64,000 nt of DNA from contig NZ_RSEJ01000023.1 in the NCBI RefSeq assembly GCF_009910675.1, positions 1 through 64,000 of the forward strand, written 5' to 3'. A model generated the notes under the pieces. It saw only the letters and a list, made by a program, of their open reading frames with translations, ran no database searches and was not told the DNA's origin. This DNA is from Photobacterium alginatilyticum (GTDB lineage: Bacteria > Pseudomonadota > Gammaproteobacteria > Enterobacterales > Vibrionaceae). Both the position numbers and the translations under genes were made by a program. Of the stretch, positions 45,636-54,669 are shown in pieces (position 1 is the first letter of the stretch; the number at the start of each line of letters is the position of its first letter).

Positions 45636-47057
45636 ATGATGAGTGCATTAAAACAGTCTGCCTATTATGGCGTCGGAATAATAATGATGAAGGGAGTGTC
45701 ATTGTTCATGATGCCATATGTGACTTCCCGACTGACGCCGTATGAGTATGGTTCGCTAGAGTCACTCATATTGTTGACAGATATCGGCACCATCATTATC
45801 GGCTTTGGCATTATTGAATCTCTGTATCGTTATGTCGGCCCGAGCGACGGTCGAAAGCGCAGTGAACTGATTTCCAACTGCTTTCTGCTTAGCCTGCTCG
45901 TTGCTATAGCCGCTAGCTTTCTTATTTGGTTGATGTTGCCTTTGCTGCTGGCAAACTTGCCCCATGAATTTGCGCCCTACCAAATCGTACTCATTACCGT
46001 TCCGACCCTGCTGGAGGGATTAATTGCGATTCCGCTGACGTTAATGCGTATGGAAGCACTAGCCAAAAAATTCTGTCTCTACAACGTCGTCAAGGCCATT
46101 TTTCAGGCCCTGCTTATTATCATTTTACTGGAAGCTGGTTATGGCATTGATGCCTTACTGATAGCCGGAGCCTGCTCAAGCGTAATGCTACTTTTCTTCC
46201 TACTCAAATTCCAATGGACACAAATGGCAGGTAGTGTCAATTTGGGCTATTCCCTGCCGCTCCTAAAGTACAGTGTTCCGTTCGTTATCAGCAATATTGG
46301 GTTATTTGCCATTACCGGGTTAGACCGCTGGGTGCTCGCGGACAAAGTCGGTGTTGATACGCTTGCTGTCTACGCGATAGCCGCTAAATTTGCCATGATA
46401 TGCGCATTATTGATGCAGCCCTTCGCGCTATGGTGGTACCCCAACCGAATCAAAATATTACAGCAAGAACAAGGGCGTGAGCTGTGCGCCAGGAATGCGA
46501 TCCTTGGCACCAACCTGGGAATTTTCTTTGCCGTCTCTCTGATACTGACTGTACCCAGTTTCATCTGCCTCTTCTTACCCGAAGACTACCACCTCGCTGC
46601 CAAAGTTGTTGTTGGGCTCATTCTGGTGAGTGCATTGAAAAACGCCAGTGACTTATTAAATCTTGGCTGCTTCAGCGGTGATTCCAGCCAATGCCAGATG
46701 TGGATTCAGTGGTTATGTTCTGCCTTGGCAGTTACAGGTTATTGGTTGCTCATCCCGCAATACAACATATGGGCAGCCGTGTTTGTTCTGGCAGGTGTCT
46801 ATACCGTTCGTTTGGCGCTGTTTTATTACTTTAGCCAAACGAAGCTTACACTGCCCTACCGCCATTCCGACTGGCTGGCCTGTGTACTGATCGGGGCTGC
46901 GTTATACGGCATCAGCCAAGTGATATACCCTGCCCTCAACCTCTGGGCACAGCTGATTGTTGGCGGGCTCTTAAGCCTTTCTATGCTGGTACTGCTTATC
47001 AGCATAAAGGTTTTCCCCAGCATAACGCCTTCTCGCTTAAATTTAACTGCCAGCTAA
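45636..47057 (+). CDS. Polysaccharide flippase (MATE/Wzx-like)
   Basis: A 473-residue membrane protein with about 12 hydrophobic segments of the oligosaccharidyl-lipid flippase type. It opens with ALKQSAYYGVGIIMMKGVSLFMMPYVTSRLTPYEYG, the usual first helices of Wzx-like proteins, and repeats the helix pattern to the end. It would move a lipid-linked oligosaccharide across the inner membrane. No polymerase (Wzy) gene or chain-length regulator is adjacent. Two ATGs (45636 and 45639) are possible. Confidence 0.85.
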   Translation: MMSALKQSAYYGVGIIMMKGVSLFMMPYVTSRLTPYEYGSLESLILLTDIGTIIIGFGIIESLYRYVGPSDGRKRSELISNCFLLSLLVAIAASFLIWLMLPLLLANLPHEFAPYQIVLITVPTLLEGLIAIPLTLMRMEALAKKFCLYNVVKAIFQALLIIILLEAGYGIDALLIAGACSSVMLLFFLLKFQWTQMAGSVNLGYSLPLLKYSVPFVISNIGLFAITGLDRWVLADKVGVDTLAVYAIAAKFAMICALLMQPFALWWYPNRIKILQQEQGRELCARNAILGTNLGIFFAVSLILTVPSFICLFLPEDYHLAAKVVVGLILVSALKNASDLLNLGCFSGDSSQCQMWIQWLCSALAVTGYWLLIPQYNIWAAVFVLAGVYTVRLALFYYFSQTKLTLPYRHSDWLACVLIGAALYGISQVIYPALNLWAQLIVGGLLSLSMLVLLISIKVFPSITPSRLNLTAS

Positions 47058-47070
47058 ATCGCAGATATAA

Positions 47071-47097
47071 AAAAAGCGCTGATTAACAGCGCTTTTT
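47071..47097. terminator. Bidirectional terminator between flippase and tdh
   Basis: AAAAAGCGCTG / CAGCGCTTTTT stem with a 5-base loop, flanked by A and T runs, between the convergent flippase (+) and tdh (-) genes. Confidence 0.9.
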
Positions 47098-47123
47098 AAC
47101 AATAGAAATTATCGACTTATCGA

Positions 47124-48155
47124 TTATTCCCAATCAAGGATAACCTTGCCGGAACGCCCGCTACGCATGGCGTCGAAGCCTTTTTGGAAGTCATCAATCT
47201 TGAAGTGGTGAGTGATGATTGGGTTCAGATCCAGGCCAGATTGGATCAGGCTTGCCATCTTGTACCAAGTTTCGAACATTTCACGTCCGTAGATACCTTT
47301 GATGACCAAGCCCTTGAAGATAACCTGATTCCAGTCGATACCCATGTCTGATGGTGGAATACCCAGCAGTGCAATCTTACCGCCGTGGTTCATACCAGTT
47401 AGCATGCTATTGAACGCCGATGGGTTACCAGACATTTCAAGACCGACATCAAAGCCTTCTGTCATGCCAAGCTCAGCCATCACATCTTCAAGCTTCTCGT
47501 TAGCCACGTTCACTGCACGGGTAACACCCATTTCACGAGCCAGATCCAAACGGTAGTCGTTAACATCAGTGATAACAACATGGCGAGCACCTACGTGCTT
47601 GGCAACAGCTGCTGCCATGATACCAATCGGGCCTGCACCGGTGATCAGTACATCTTCACCAACTAGGTCAAATGAAAGTGCAGTGTGTACCGCATTACCA
47701 AACGGGTCGAAAATTGAAGCAAGATCATCGGAGATTTCATCAGGGATCTTGAATGCGTTGAATGCAGGGATCACCAGATACTCGGCAAACGCACCTTCAC
47801 GGTTTACGCCAACACCTGTAGTGTTACGGCAAAGGTGGGTACGGCCGCCACGACAGTTACGGCAGTGGCCACAAGTGATATGACCTTCACCCGAAACACG
47901 GTCGCCGATTTCGAAGCCACGCACTTCCTGGCCGATACCAACAACTTCACCTACGTACTCATGGCCAACAACCATAGGAACAGGAATTGTTTTCTGTGAC
48001 CATTCATCCCAGTTGTAGATATGAACGTCAGTACCGCAAATAGCTGTTTTCTTGATGCGGATTAGCAGATCATTGTGACCAAGCTCAGGCTTGTCCACTT
48101 CAGTCATCCAGATGCCTTCTTCAGGCTTTAGTTTAGAAAGAGCTTTAATTTTCAT
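47124..48155 (-). CDS. tdh: L-threonine 3-dehydrogenase
   Basis: A 343-residue zinc alcohol dehydrogenase-type enzyme: threonine + NAD+ to 2-amino-3-ketobutyrate. It has [15 protein letters not shown] with the catalytic zinc Cys, GHEYVGEV, the structural zinc motif [17 protein letters not shown] and the NAD motif [17 protein letters not shown]. It follows kbl by 123 bases, the usual threonine-to-glycine operon order; the ketobutyrate it makes is unstable and is passed to Kbl. Confidence 0.97.
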   Translation of the reverse strand: MKIKALSKLKPEEGIWMTEVDKPELGHNDLLIRIKKTAICGTDVHIYNWDEWSQKTIPVPMVVGHEYVGEVVGIGQEVRGFEIGDRVSGEGHITCGHCRNCRGGRTHLCRNTTGVGVNREGAFAEYLVIPAFNAFKIPDEISDDLASIFDPFGNAVHTALSFDLVGEDVLITGAGPIGIMAAAVAKHVGARHVVITDVNDYRLDLAREMGVTRAVNVANEKLEDVMAELGMTEGFDVGLEMSGNPSAFNSMLTGMNHGGKIALLGIPPSDMGIDWNQVIFKGLVIKGIYGREMFETWYKMASLIQSGLDLNPIITHHFKIDDFQKGFDAMRSGRSGKVILDWE

Positions 48156-48278
48156 GACCTTTATCTCAACAAATAGTATTGCAGTGAAATATTCAGAAGC
48201 GGGCTACCACTATTTTTATTCGAGTACATTCTACCCGCCCCTGTTGTTGCATTAGCTCGCTATCGCGACAGATGGCAA

Positions 48279-49472
48279 TTAGATAATACCCATATCTTTA
48301 CCAACTTCGATGAAGGCATCGATAGCTTTATCTAGCTGTTCACGATTATGCGCAGCAGACATCTGAGTACGGATACGTGCCTGTCCCTTTGGTACAACTG
48401 GGAACGAGAAGCCAATAACGTAGATGCCTTTCGCCAGAGCTCGCTCAGCAAACTCAGCAGCCACTTTTGCATCACCTAGCATAATTGGAATAATTGCGTG
48501 ATCTGCACCGCCCATGGTGAAGCCAGCCGCTTCCATACGAGCACGGAAGTGCGCGGCGTTGTCCCATAGCTGGTCACGTAGCGAACCACTTTCTTCCAAT
48601 AGATCCAGAACTCGGATTGACGCAGAGACGATGGCTGGTGCGACTGAGTTAGAGAACAGATACGGACGAGAACGCTGACGTAGCCATTCGATCACTTCTT
48701 TCTTACCAGAAGTATAACCGCCTGAAGCACCGCCCATCGCTTTACCCAAGGTACCAGTGATGATGTCGATACGATCGATAACATCGTGGTATTCATGCGT
48801 ACCGCGACCATTTGCGCCCATGAAGCCCACGGCGTGAGAGTCATCAACCATCACTAGCGCATCGTACTTATCAGCCAGGTCACAGATAGCAGGCAGGTTG
48901 GCAACAACACCGTCCATCGAGAACACACCGTCAGTAACTATCAGCTTGTGACGTACACCCGCTTCGTTTGCAGCGATTAGCTGTTCTTCCAGCTCTTGCA
49001 TGTTGTTGTTTGCGTAGCGGAAACGCTTCGCTTTACACAGACGAACACCATCAATGATTGAAGCGTGGTTCAACGCATCAGAAATAATGGCATCTTCTGC
49101 ACCAAGAATTGTTTCGAACAAACCCGCATTAGCATCGAAGCAAGAAGTATAAAGAATTGTATCTTCCATGCCCAGGAAGTTAGACAGCTTTTGCTCTAAC
49201 TCTTTGTGAGAATCCTGCGTACCACAGATAAAGCGGACTGAGGCCATACCGAAACCGTGATGATCCATACCGGCTTTAGCGGCTTCAATCAGATCAGGAT
49301 GGTTAGCAAGACCCAAATAGTTGTTTGCACAGAAGTTTAAAACTTCTTCGCCAGTTTGGATAGAAACAGCAGCTTTTTGCGCTGATGTGATAACACGTTC
49401 TGATTTGTATAAACCTTCAGCTTTTACTTGTTCGATTTGCTGTTTGATTTGGTCGTAGAATGCAGCTGACAT
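48279..49472 (-). CDS. kbl: 2-amino-3-ketobutyrate CoA ligase
   Basis: A 397-residue PLP enzyme that splits 2-amino-3-ketobutyrate with CoA into glycine and acetyl-CoA. Family features: [73 protein letters not shown] and the PLP lysine loop [17 protein letters not shown] 49472 follows GAGGAAC; an in-frame extension to 49517 adds 15 unmatched residues. It is the first gene of the kbl-tdh operon and has an inverted repeat in its leader. Confidence 0.97.
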   Translation of the reverse strand: MSAAFYDQIKQQIEQVKAEGLYKSERVITSAQKAAVSIQTGEEVLNFCANNYLGLANHPDLIEAAKAGMDHHGFGMASVRFICGTQDSHKELEQKLSNFLGMEDTILYTSCFDANAGLFETILGAEDAIISDALNHASIIDGVRLCKAKRFRYANNNMQELEEQLIAANEAGVRHKLIVTDGVFSMDGVVANLPAICDLADKYDALVMVDDSHAVGFMGANGRGTHEYHDVIDRIDIITGTLGKAMGGASGGYTSGKKEVIEWLRQRSRPYLFSNSVAPAIVSASIRVLDLLEESGSLRDQLWDNAAHFRARMEAAGFTMGGADHAIIPIMLGDAKVAAEFAERALAKGIYVIGFSFPVVPKGQARIRTQMSAAHNREQLDKAIDAFIEVGKDMGII

Positions 49473-49498
49473 GATGTTCCTCTCAATTATGACTGTAG

Positions 49499-49524
49499 CG
49501 AATGTATGTTTAAGCATGCATTCG
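49499..49524. repeat. Inverted repeat in the kbl leader
   Basis: CGAATGTATG and CATGCATTCG (one mismatch) flank a 6-base loop, 27 bases upstream of the kbl ATG in the gap shared with the divergent lysR gene. It could be an operator or an mRNA hairpin. Confidence 0.45.
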
Positions 49525-49662
49525 CCAGACGATAATCCATATAATCAGGTTAGGAGATCTGACTGAAAAAATGTTCAATTAACAGGATGTTTGAACTCTA
49601 TCCATTCTAATTCAAGCGCATTCAGACTATTATCCCCTGACCTGGAAAAGGACTGTTGAACT

Positions 49663-50586
49663 ATGGACACAAATAAACTGATTGCCCTTATGCCGGAACT
49701 GGCTGTTTTTAAAATTGTTGTCGATGAAGGCAGCTTCACAGCCGCTGCAAAAAAATTAGGGGTCACCCCATCGGCACTGAGCAAACAGCTCTCGCGTCTC
49801 GAACACACGCTTTCAGCCAAACTTCTTGAGCGCACCACCCGAAAACTCGTGATCACCGAATCGGGCAAAGGGATCTATGATCAATGCTGCGCAATGCTTG
49901 ACGCAACCAAACAAGTGGTCGAGTTCACAAGCTCGGAGCATGCAACGCCCTCTGGTGCGCTGACGGTGGCGGCCCCTAAAGCATTTTTAAGTATCGTGCT
50001 CCAGCCTTTAGTGACCCCCTTTCTCACCAAGTACCCCGATATCCAACTCAAGCTCAAAGCATCAGATGGTGATATAGATCTCGTTTCAGAAGGCATCGAC
50101 GTGGTCTTCAGACTGACAGAGAAACCGACAGAAGGTTTGGTACTAAAGCAGATTGGCAAGGTGAGCTTGAGCCTTTGCGCCAGCCCAGACTACTTGGCTC
50201 GACGTGGTACCCCTACCGTACCAACCGATTTACTCCAGCACGATTGTATTTTTCTTGGTGAAACGGCCACGGATCATATCTGGGACTTTGTTAAAGGGGA
50301 TGATTTCCACACCATACCCGTCACCGGCCGCTACGCCGTTAACCATTCGCAAATGCGCCTGAGAGGGGTGCTTGATGGATTGGGGATCGGCATTTTCCCA
50401 GACTTCGTAATCAAGAAACCGCTCGAAGAAGGAACGGTAACTGAAGTGCTTAGTGACTGGACAATCAAAGGAAATTACCAGGGCGATATTGCACTGCAAT
50501 TTGCCCAAACCAAGTTTATGCCTGCTCGTCTTCGGGTATTTATTGACTACGTCTCGGAACATTTATACCAGTACACAGTACATTAG
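49663..50586 (+). CDS. LysR-family regulator divergent from kbl-tdh
   Basis: A 307-residue LysR regulator of the CrgA/AaeR-like subgroup. The HTH is ELAVFKIVVDEGSFTAAAKK, then LGVTPSALSKQLSRLEHTL, followed by a substrate domain with FRLTEKPTEGLVLKQIG and GRYAVNHSQMRLRGVLDGLG. It is divergent from kbl with 190 bases between the starts, so it may control threonine breakdown. Its own ATG is preceded by AAAAGGAC. Confidence 0.9.
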   Translation: MDTNKLIALMPELAVFKIVVDEGSFTAAAKKLGVTPSALSKQLSRLEHTLSAKLLERTTRKLVITESGKGIYDQCCAMLDATKQVVEFTSSEHATPSGALTVAAPKAFLSIVLQPLVTPFLTKYPDIQLKLKASDGDIDLVSEGIDVVFRLTEKPTEGLVLKQIGKVSLSLCASPDYLARRGTPTVPTDLLQHDCIFLGETATDHIWDFVKGDDFHTIPVTGRYAVNHSQMRLRGVLDGLGIGIFPDFVIKKPLEEGTVTEVLSDWTIKGNYQGDIALQFAQTKFMPARLRVFIDYVSEHLYQYTVH

Positions 50587-50790
50587 CCACATTGCCTTAC
50601 CATAAGAGCTGACATAGCACATAATCATCCAAATGAGGTTCTCAAGCCATAGACTATACTGGTTTTAGTACTTATGGCTTTGATACTAGGCGGCAGACAC
50701 GTGATTGATCCAATCTGACATAACTGCCGTTTATATTGATACAAGTCCAACCCACTCTCCTATGGTATAGCCGGGAGCAGGAGAGCTAAC

Positions 50791-51234
50791 ATGAAAGCTC
50801 TGATTAGTTGTTTATACTCAGCCGTTATTCTCTTTTCGACCAGTGTTGCCTCTTACCCTCTGGATTCGCTGCACTGGAATCACCGCAGTATTCTTTTCTT
50901 TGCTCCCGAGAAAGATCAGTACGTACAAGAATTCATGAAACAAACGCTAATGAACGGTTGCCTGCTGCAGGAAAGAGATATCGTAACTATCATTATTACC
51001 CGCGACGGTTTCAACCAGCCCGAAGACTTATTCAGCCCTGAAGATATCCGCTTTCTTCAGCAAAAATATAACATTACCCAAGATAGCCACACGGCCATTC
51101 TGATTGGCAAAGACGGCCTTGAAAAGCATCGCTGGGGGGAAGAAACCAACTGGCGACATATCACCGACCTGGTCGACAAAATGCCACTCCGTCAGCGAGA
51201 AATGACATACCGCCAAAGCCGCTGCGCCATTTAA
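50791..51234 (+). CDS. DUF4174 domain protein, exported
   Basis: A 147-residue protein with a signal peptide (about residues 1-20) and a DUF4174 domain: HRSILFFAPEKDQYVQEFM, LQERDIVTIIIT, SHTAILIGKDGLEKHRWGEE and the ending LVDKMPLRQREMTYRQ. The fold resembles thioredoxin-like proteins but without the Cys-x-x-Cys pair, so redox function is not expected. It is monocistronic between the LysR gene and malZ. Confidence 0.85.
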   Translation: MKALISCLYSAVILFSTSVASYPLDSLHWNHRSILFFAPEKDQYVQEFMKQTLMNGCLLQERDIVTIIITRDGFNQPEDLFSPEDIRFLQQKYNITQDSHTAILIGKDGLEKHRWGEETNWRHITDLVDKMPLRQREMTYRQSRCAI

Positions 51235-51387
51235 ATCTATACCGTCCACACATCGAGATACTGAGCAGACATAACTGCTCTACGCCTCTCGTCTACGCCG
51301 TCGCATTTTTTGACGAAGGCTGATTTTTTTTGGTGCTTGAAGCAGTATCTTGTTAGCCATTGACCTTCCAACTGGCCAGTTATAACA

Positions 51388-53241
51388 ATGATGAAGACAC
51401 CCTACTTATATCACGGTCAAGATACGGCTTGGGTAACTCCCTCTGAGCACAGCTTGAAACTGACCCTGGTCAGCGAGTCTGACCTACTTATCTCTGCTAT
51501 ATTCATTCGCTGCGAGCCAGACAACGAGGAAAAGCTTGTTGATATGGTACGCGGCAACGCCCATGGCCGGCTTCAATACTGGCATGGTGAAATCCCGCTA
51601 AACACAGATAGATCGCTAACCCACTACTGTTTTAAGGTAATGCAGAACAGTCGCCAGTGGTGGTTACACGGTAACGGGGTGTCGCCACGCGTTCCCGGCA
51701 AAGAGGCCCACTTCAAGTACAATAAAGACGATCAGCCGCCAGCCTGGGTTAAAGAACAGGTTTTCTATCAGATATTCCCCGACCGTTTTGCAAACGGTGA
51801 TCCGAAAATCAGTGTCAAAACCGATGAATATTGCCTCAAAGGCAATGAGAGGCCAACTATTGCCAAAGAATGGGGAGAGCCCGTTTCGCCACACGGCAGC
51901 AATGGCCCGAACGAATTTTATGGCGGCGATCTCAAGGGCATTCACGATAAATTCGATTACTTCGAAGATCTAGGTATTACCGCCCTGTACCTTAACCCGA
52001 TATTCTCAGCTCCCAGCAACCACAAATACGATACGACCGATTATCGAAACGTTGATCCACACCTGGGAACCAATGAGCAATTCGCCGAGATGGTCGCCGA
52101 CCTGCATCAGCGCAATATGAAGATCATGCTTGATGCCGTGTACAACCACACCTCTGTCAATCATCCCTGGTTCGATATGTACCAAAAGAACCAGAATGAA
52201 GCCGGTGCGTATAACCATCCAGAGTCGAAGTACCGCCATTACTACCAGTTCAATGGAGAAAGCAACGATTATATTGGCTGGAATGGCATATCGAGCCTGC
52301 CAAAGCTTAACTTCTCAACCCCCGACGTGCAGGAATACATCTACTCGGGACAAGATGCCGTCATCAAGCACTGGCTTCGCCCACCGTACAATGTCGATGC
52401 ATGGCGATTTGACGTTATTCACATGCTGGGTGAAGGCGCTGGTGCAACCAACAATGCCCACTATGTCAAAGCATTCCGTCAATCGGCCAAATCTGAAAAC
52501 CCTGACTGTTATGTACTAGGCGAGCATTTCTTCGAGGCGAGCCAATGGCTCCAAGGCGATCAGGAAGATGGCGCGATGAACTACTACGGTTTCGCCCACC
52601 CAATCCGTGCTTTTTTTGCCCACAAAGACATTGCCTACCACAGTTGCCAAATTGATGCCGACGAACTGGTGGATTGGCTCAACGAGGCCCGTAGCAAAGT
52701 GCCTTGGCTCAATCAGCTTTCCCAGCTTAACCAATTGGATAGCCACGATACGATGCGCTTCCTGACCATGCTGGAAAACGATCAGGAAACCATGCAACTG
52801 GCATTGTTAATGTTATTTGCTTATGTGGGCACACCTTGTATTTACTACGGAACTGAAGTGGCACTGGAAGGCGGGCAGGATCCTGACAATCGCCGCTGTT
52901 TCCCGTGGGAGCGAACCGAAAAGCCTCATACGATGTTTAACTTCCTCAAACAGCTAATCGCTATTCGCAGAAATCATCACTCCCTCCAGGAAGGCAGCAT
53001 CCAATGGCTCGTTGCCGAGCATAAACAGCTCGTATTTGCCAGAACGTTAGGTGAAGAAATCACTCTCTGCCTGATGAACAACAGTGAGCACGCCAAGACG
53101 ATTGAAGTTCCCGTCTGGCAACTGGGTATTGAAAACGCTCAACTTAAGGATCTGCTTACCGGCGACGAATGGCAGTCCAAACAAGGCATACTCACACTAA
53201 CTCTGGCAGGTAAAGAGGGCTTATTGCTAAGCCACGCCTAG
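51388..53241 (+). CDS. malZ: Maltodextrin glucosidase (GH13)
   Basis: A 617-residue GH13 enzyme that removes glucose from the ends of maltodextrins, in the cytoplasm. The N-terminal domain (1-115) is carbohydrate-binding-like, and the catalytic barrel begins at QVFYQIFPDRFANGD. Catalytic residues: Asp342 in WRFDVIHML (nucleophile), Glu379 in VLGEHF (acid/base) and Asp454 in LDSHDT (transition-state stabiliser). ALYLNPIFSAPSNHKYDT is the usual region I. Overall it parallels E. coli MalZ. There is no signal peptide. No other mal genes are adjacent. Confidence 0.94.
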   Translation: MMKTPYLYHGQDTAWVTPSEHSLKLTLVSESDLLISAIFIRCEPDNEEKLVDMVRGNAHGRLQYWHGEIPLNTDRSLTHYCFKVMQNSRQWWLHGNGVSPRVPGKEAHFKYNKDDQPPAWVKEQVFYQIFPDRFANGDPKISVKTDEYCLKGNERPTIAKEWGEPVSPHGSNGPNEFYGGDLKGIHDKFDYFEDLGITALYLNPIFSAPSNHKYDTTDYRNVDPHLGTNEQFAEMVADLHQRNMKIMLDAVYNHTSVNHPWFDMYQKNQNEAGAYNHPESKYRHYYQFNGESNDYIGWNGISSLPKLNFSTPDVQEYIYSGQDAVIKHWLRPPYNVDAWRFDVIHMLGEGAGATNNAHYVKAFRQSAKSENPDCYVLGEHFFEASQWLQGDQEDGAMNYYGFAHPIRAFFAHKDIAYHSCQIDADELVDWLNEARSKVPWLNQLSQLNQLDSHDTMRFLTMLENDQETMQLALLMLFAYVGTPCIYYGTEVALEGGQDPDNRRCFPWERTEKPHTMFNFLKQLIAIRRNHHSLQEGSIQWLVAEHKQLVFARTLGEEITLCLMNNSEHAKTIEVPVWQLGIENAQLKDLLTGDEWQSKQGILTLTLAGKEGLLLSHA

Positions 53242-53265
53242 CCTTCCGCACCAGCTAACCTACTA

Positions 53266-53294
53266 CCCAGCTAATCTAACCTGGATTAGCCGGG
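53266..53294 (+). terminator. Possible hairpin after malZ
   Basis: GCTAATC / GATTAGC stem (extended by three C-G pairs after one mismatch) with a 7-base loop, about 25 bases after malZ. No T run, so weak. Confidence 0.4.
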
Positions 53295-53385
53295 TGGCGT
53301 TGACAGCCTACCCAATTAAGGTTTGCCGTGCTTCTTAGTTCCATGTAAATATAGGACTTATACCCTGCACATAACCGAGGCAATA

Positions 53386-54483
53386 ATGGGATCTGAACGT
53401 TACATTGGAATTATGTCCGGAACCAGCATGGACGGTGTCGATACGGTTTTAGTTGACATTAACGGCAGCAAAATAGAGTTACTTTGCGAACATGCTTTTC
53501 CTATGGGCGAGAACCTTAAACAGTCCCTGTTAGATGTTTGTATGGGTCAGCCAACCAACTTAAAAGCGATCGGCGAGCTCGATCATCGCCTCGGGCACTT
53601 ATTCGCCGATGCCGTCCTCGCGCTCTTGGAAAAAGCAAACGTTGATCCGGCAACCATCGCAGCAGTTGGTAGTCATGGACAAACGGTCTATCACTCTCCT
53701 GAGTCCGCCTATGCTTTTACCATGCAGCTCGGCGATGCCAACATTATCTCGGCCAAAACAGGCATCACCACGGTGGCCGATTTCCGCCGCAAAGATATGG
53801 CTTACGGCGGCCAGGGAGCACCGCTTGTCCCGGCTTTTCATCAGCAGCTTTTCAGTCAACCGGATCTGACTCGCGTTGTGCTCAATATTGGTGGTATATC
53901 CAACATCACCATCCTGACGCCCGAAAAACCGGTTACTGGCTTTGACACCGGGCCCGGCAACATGTTGATGGACGCCTGGATCCACAAACACAAAGGCCAG
54001 CGCTACGATAATAACGGTGCCTGGGCACAATCCGGAGTTGTACACCCAGCGCTACTCGAATCGCTGTTAAGTGATCCATTTTTCGCTCTTTCTGCACCCA
54101 AGAGCACGGGACGCGAACTGTTCAACCTCGCTTGGCTTGATAACCACCTCACTAAGCTCAACGTCAAACCAGAAGATGTGCAACGTACACTGGCAGAACT
54201 GACAGCCATCACCATTACCGATGATGTTCGCACTGAAACCCCTGGCGAATTACTGGTATGCGGCGGCGGGGCTCACAACCCTCTGCTCATGCAAAGACTC
54301 GCAGAGCTCTTGCCAGATTGGACGGTTGTTACAACGGCCGAGCGCGGGGTGGATATAGATAATATGGAAGCCATGGCATTCGCCTGGCTGGCTTATCGCA
54401 CTCTGCATCAACTACCCGGCAACCTTCCGGAAGTAACAGGTGCCAACCAGCTAACTAGCCTGGGGGCAATCTACCCCTCATAA
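53386..54483 (+). CDS. anmK: Anhydro-N-acetylmuramic acid kinase
   Basis: A 365-residue kinase that converts 1,6-anhydro-N-acetylmuramate to MurNAc-6-phosphate, in cell-wall recycling. It carries GIMSGTSMDGVDTVLVD (ATP loop), GSHGQTVYHSP, VADFRRKDMAYGGQGAPLVPAFH, GFDTGPGNMLMDAW and CGGGAHNPLLMQRL. ATG 53386 follows GAGG; an in-frame ATG at 53323 adds 21 unmatched residues. It shares the recycling network with NagK (24 kb) and lies near malZ without being obviously co-transcribed. MurQ is not next to it. Confidence 0.95.
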   Translation: MGSERYIGIMSGTSMDGVDTVLVDINGSKIELLCEHAFPMGENLKQSLLDVCMGQPTNLKAIGELDHRLGHLFADAVLALLEKANVDPATIAAVGSHGQTVYHSPESAYAFTMQLGDANIISAKTGITTVADFRRKDMAYGGQGAPLVPAFHQQLFSQPDLTRVVLNIGGISNITILTPEKPVTGFDTGPGNMLMDAWIHKHKGQRYDNNGAWAQSGVVHPALLESLLSDPFFALSAPKSTGRELFNLAWLDNHLTKLNVKPEDVQRTLAELTAITITDDVRTETPGELLVCGGGAHNPLLMQRLAELLPDWTVVTTAERGVDIDNMEAMAFAWLAYRTLHQLPGNLPEVTGANQLTSLGAIYPS

Positions 54484-54669
54484 TCGTTCCCATTACACAG
54501 CGAAACGGCTATCTCCTTCATCTTTGGCAACGGAGTCTCTTTTAGGTAAACTCCGCTGCCCTAAGAACTTCATTTAAAAAATCTATACTTGTAGAAATCC
54601 TTAGCTGCAGTTTATCCAACTGGATAAGTCGTTGTTCAGATATTGGTATTAGATAAGGTCTCATACAAG

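Noticed and set aside
53599-54045. Open frame antisense to anmK
   Set aside because: Shadow frame; anmK motifs account for the sequence.
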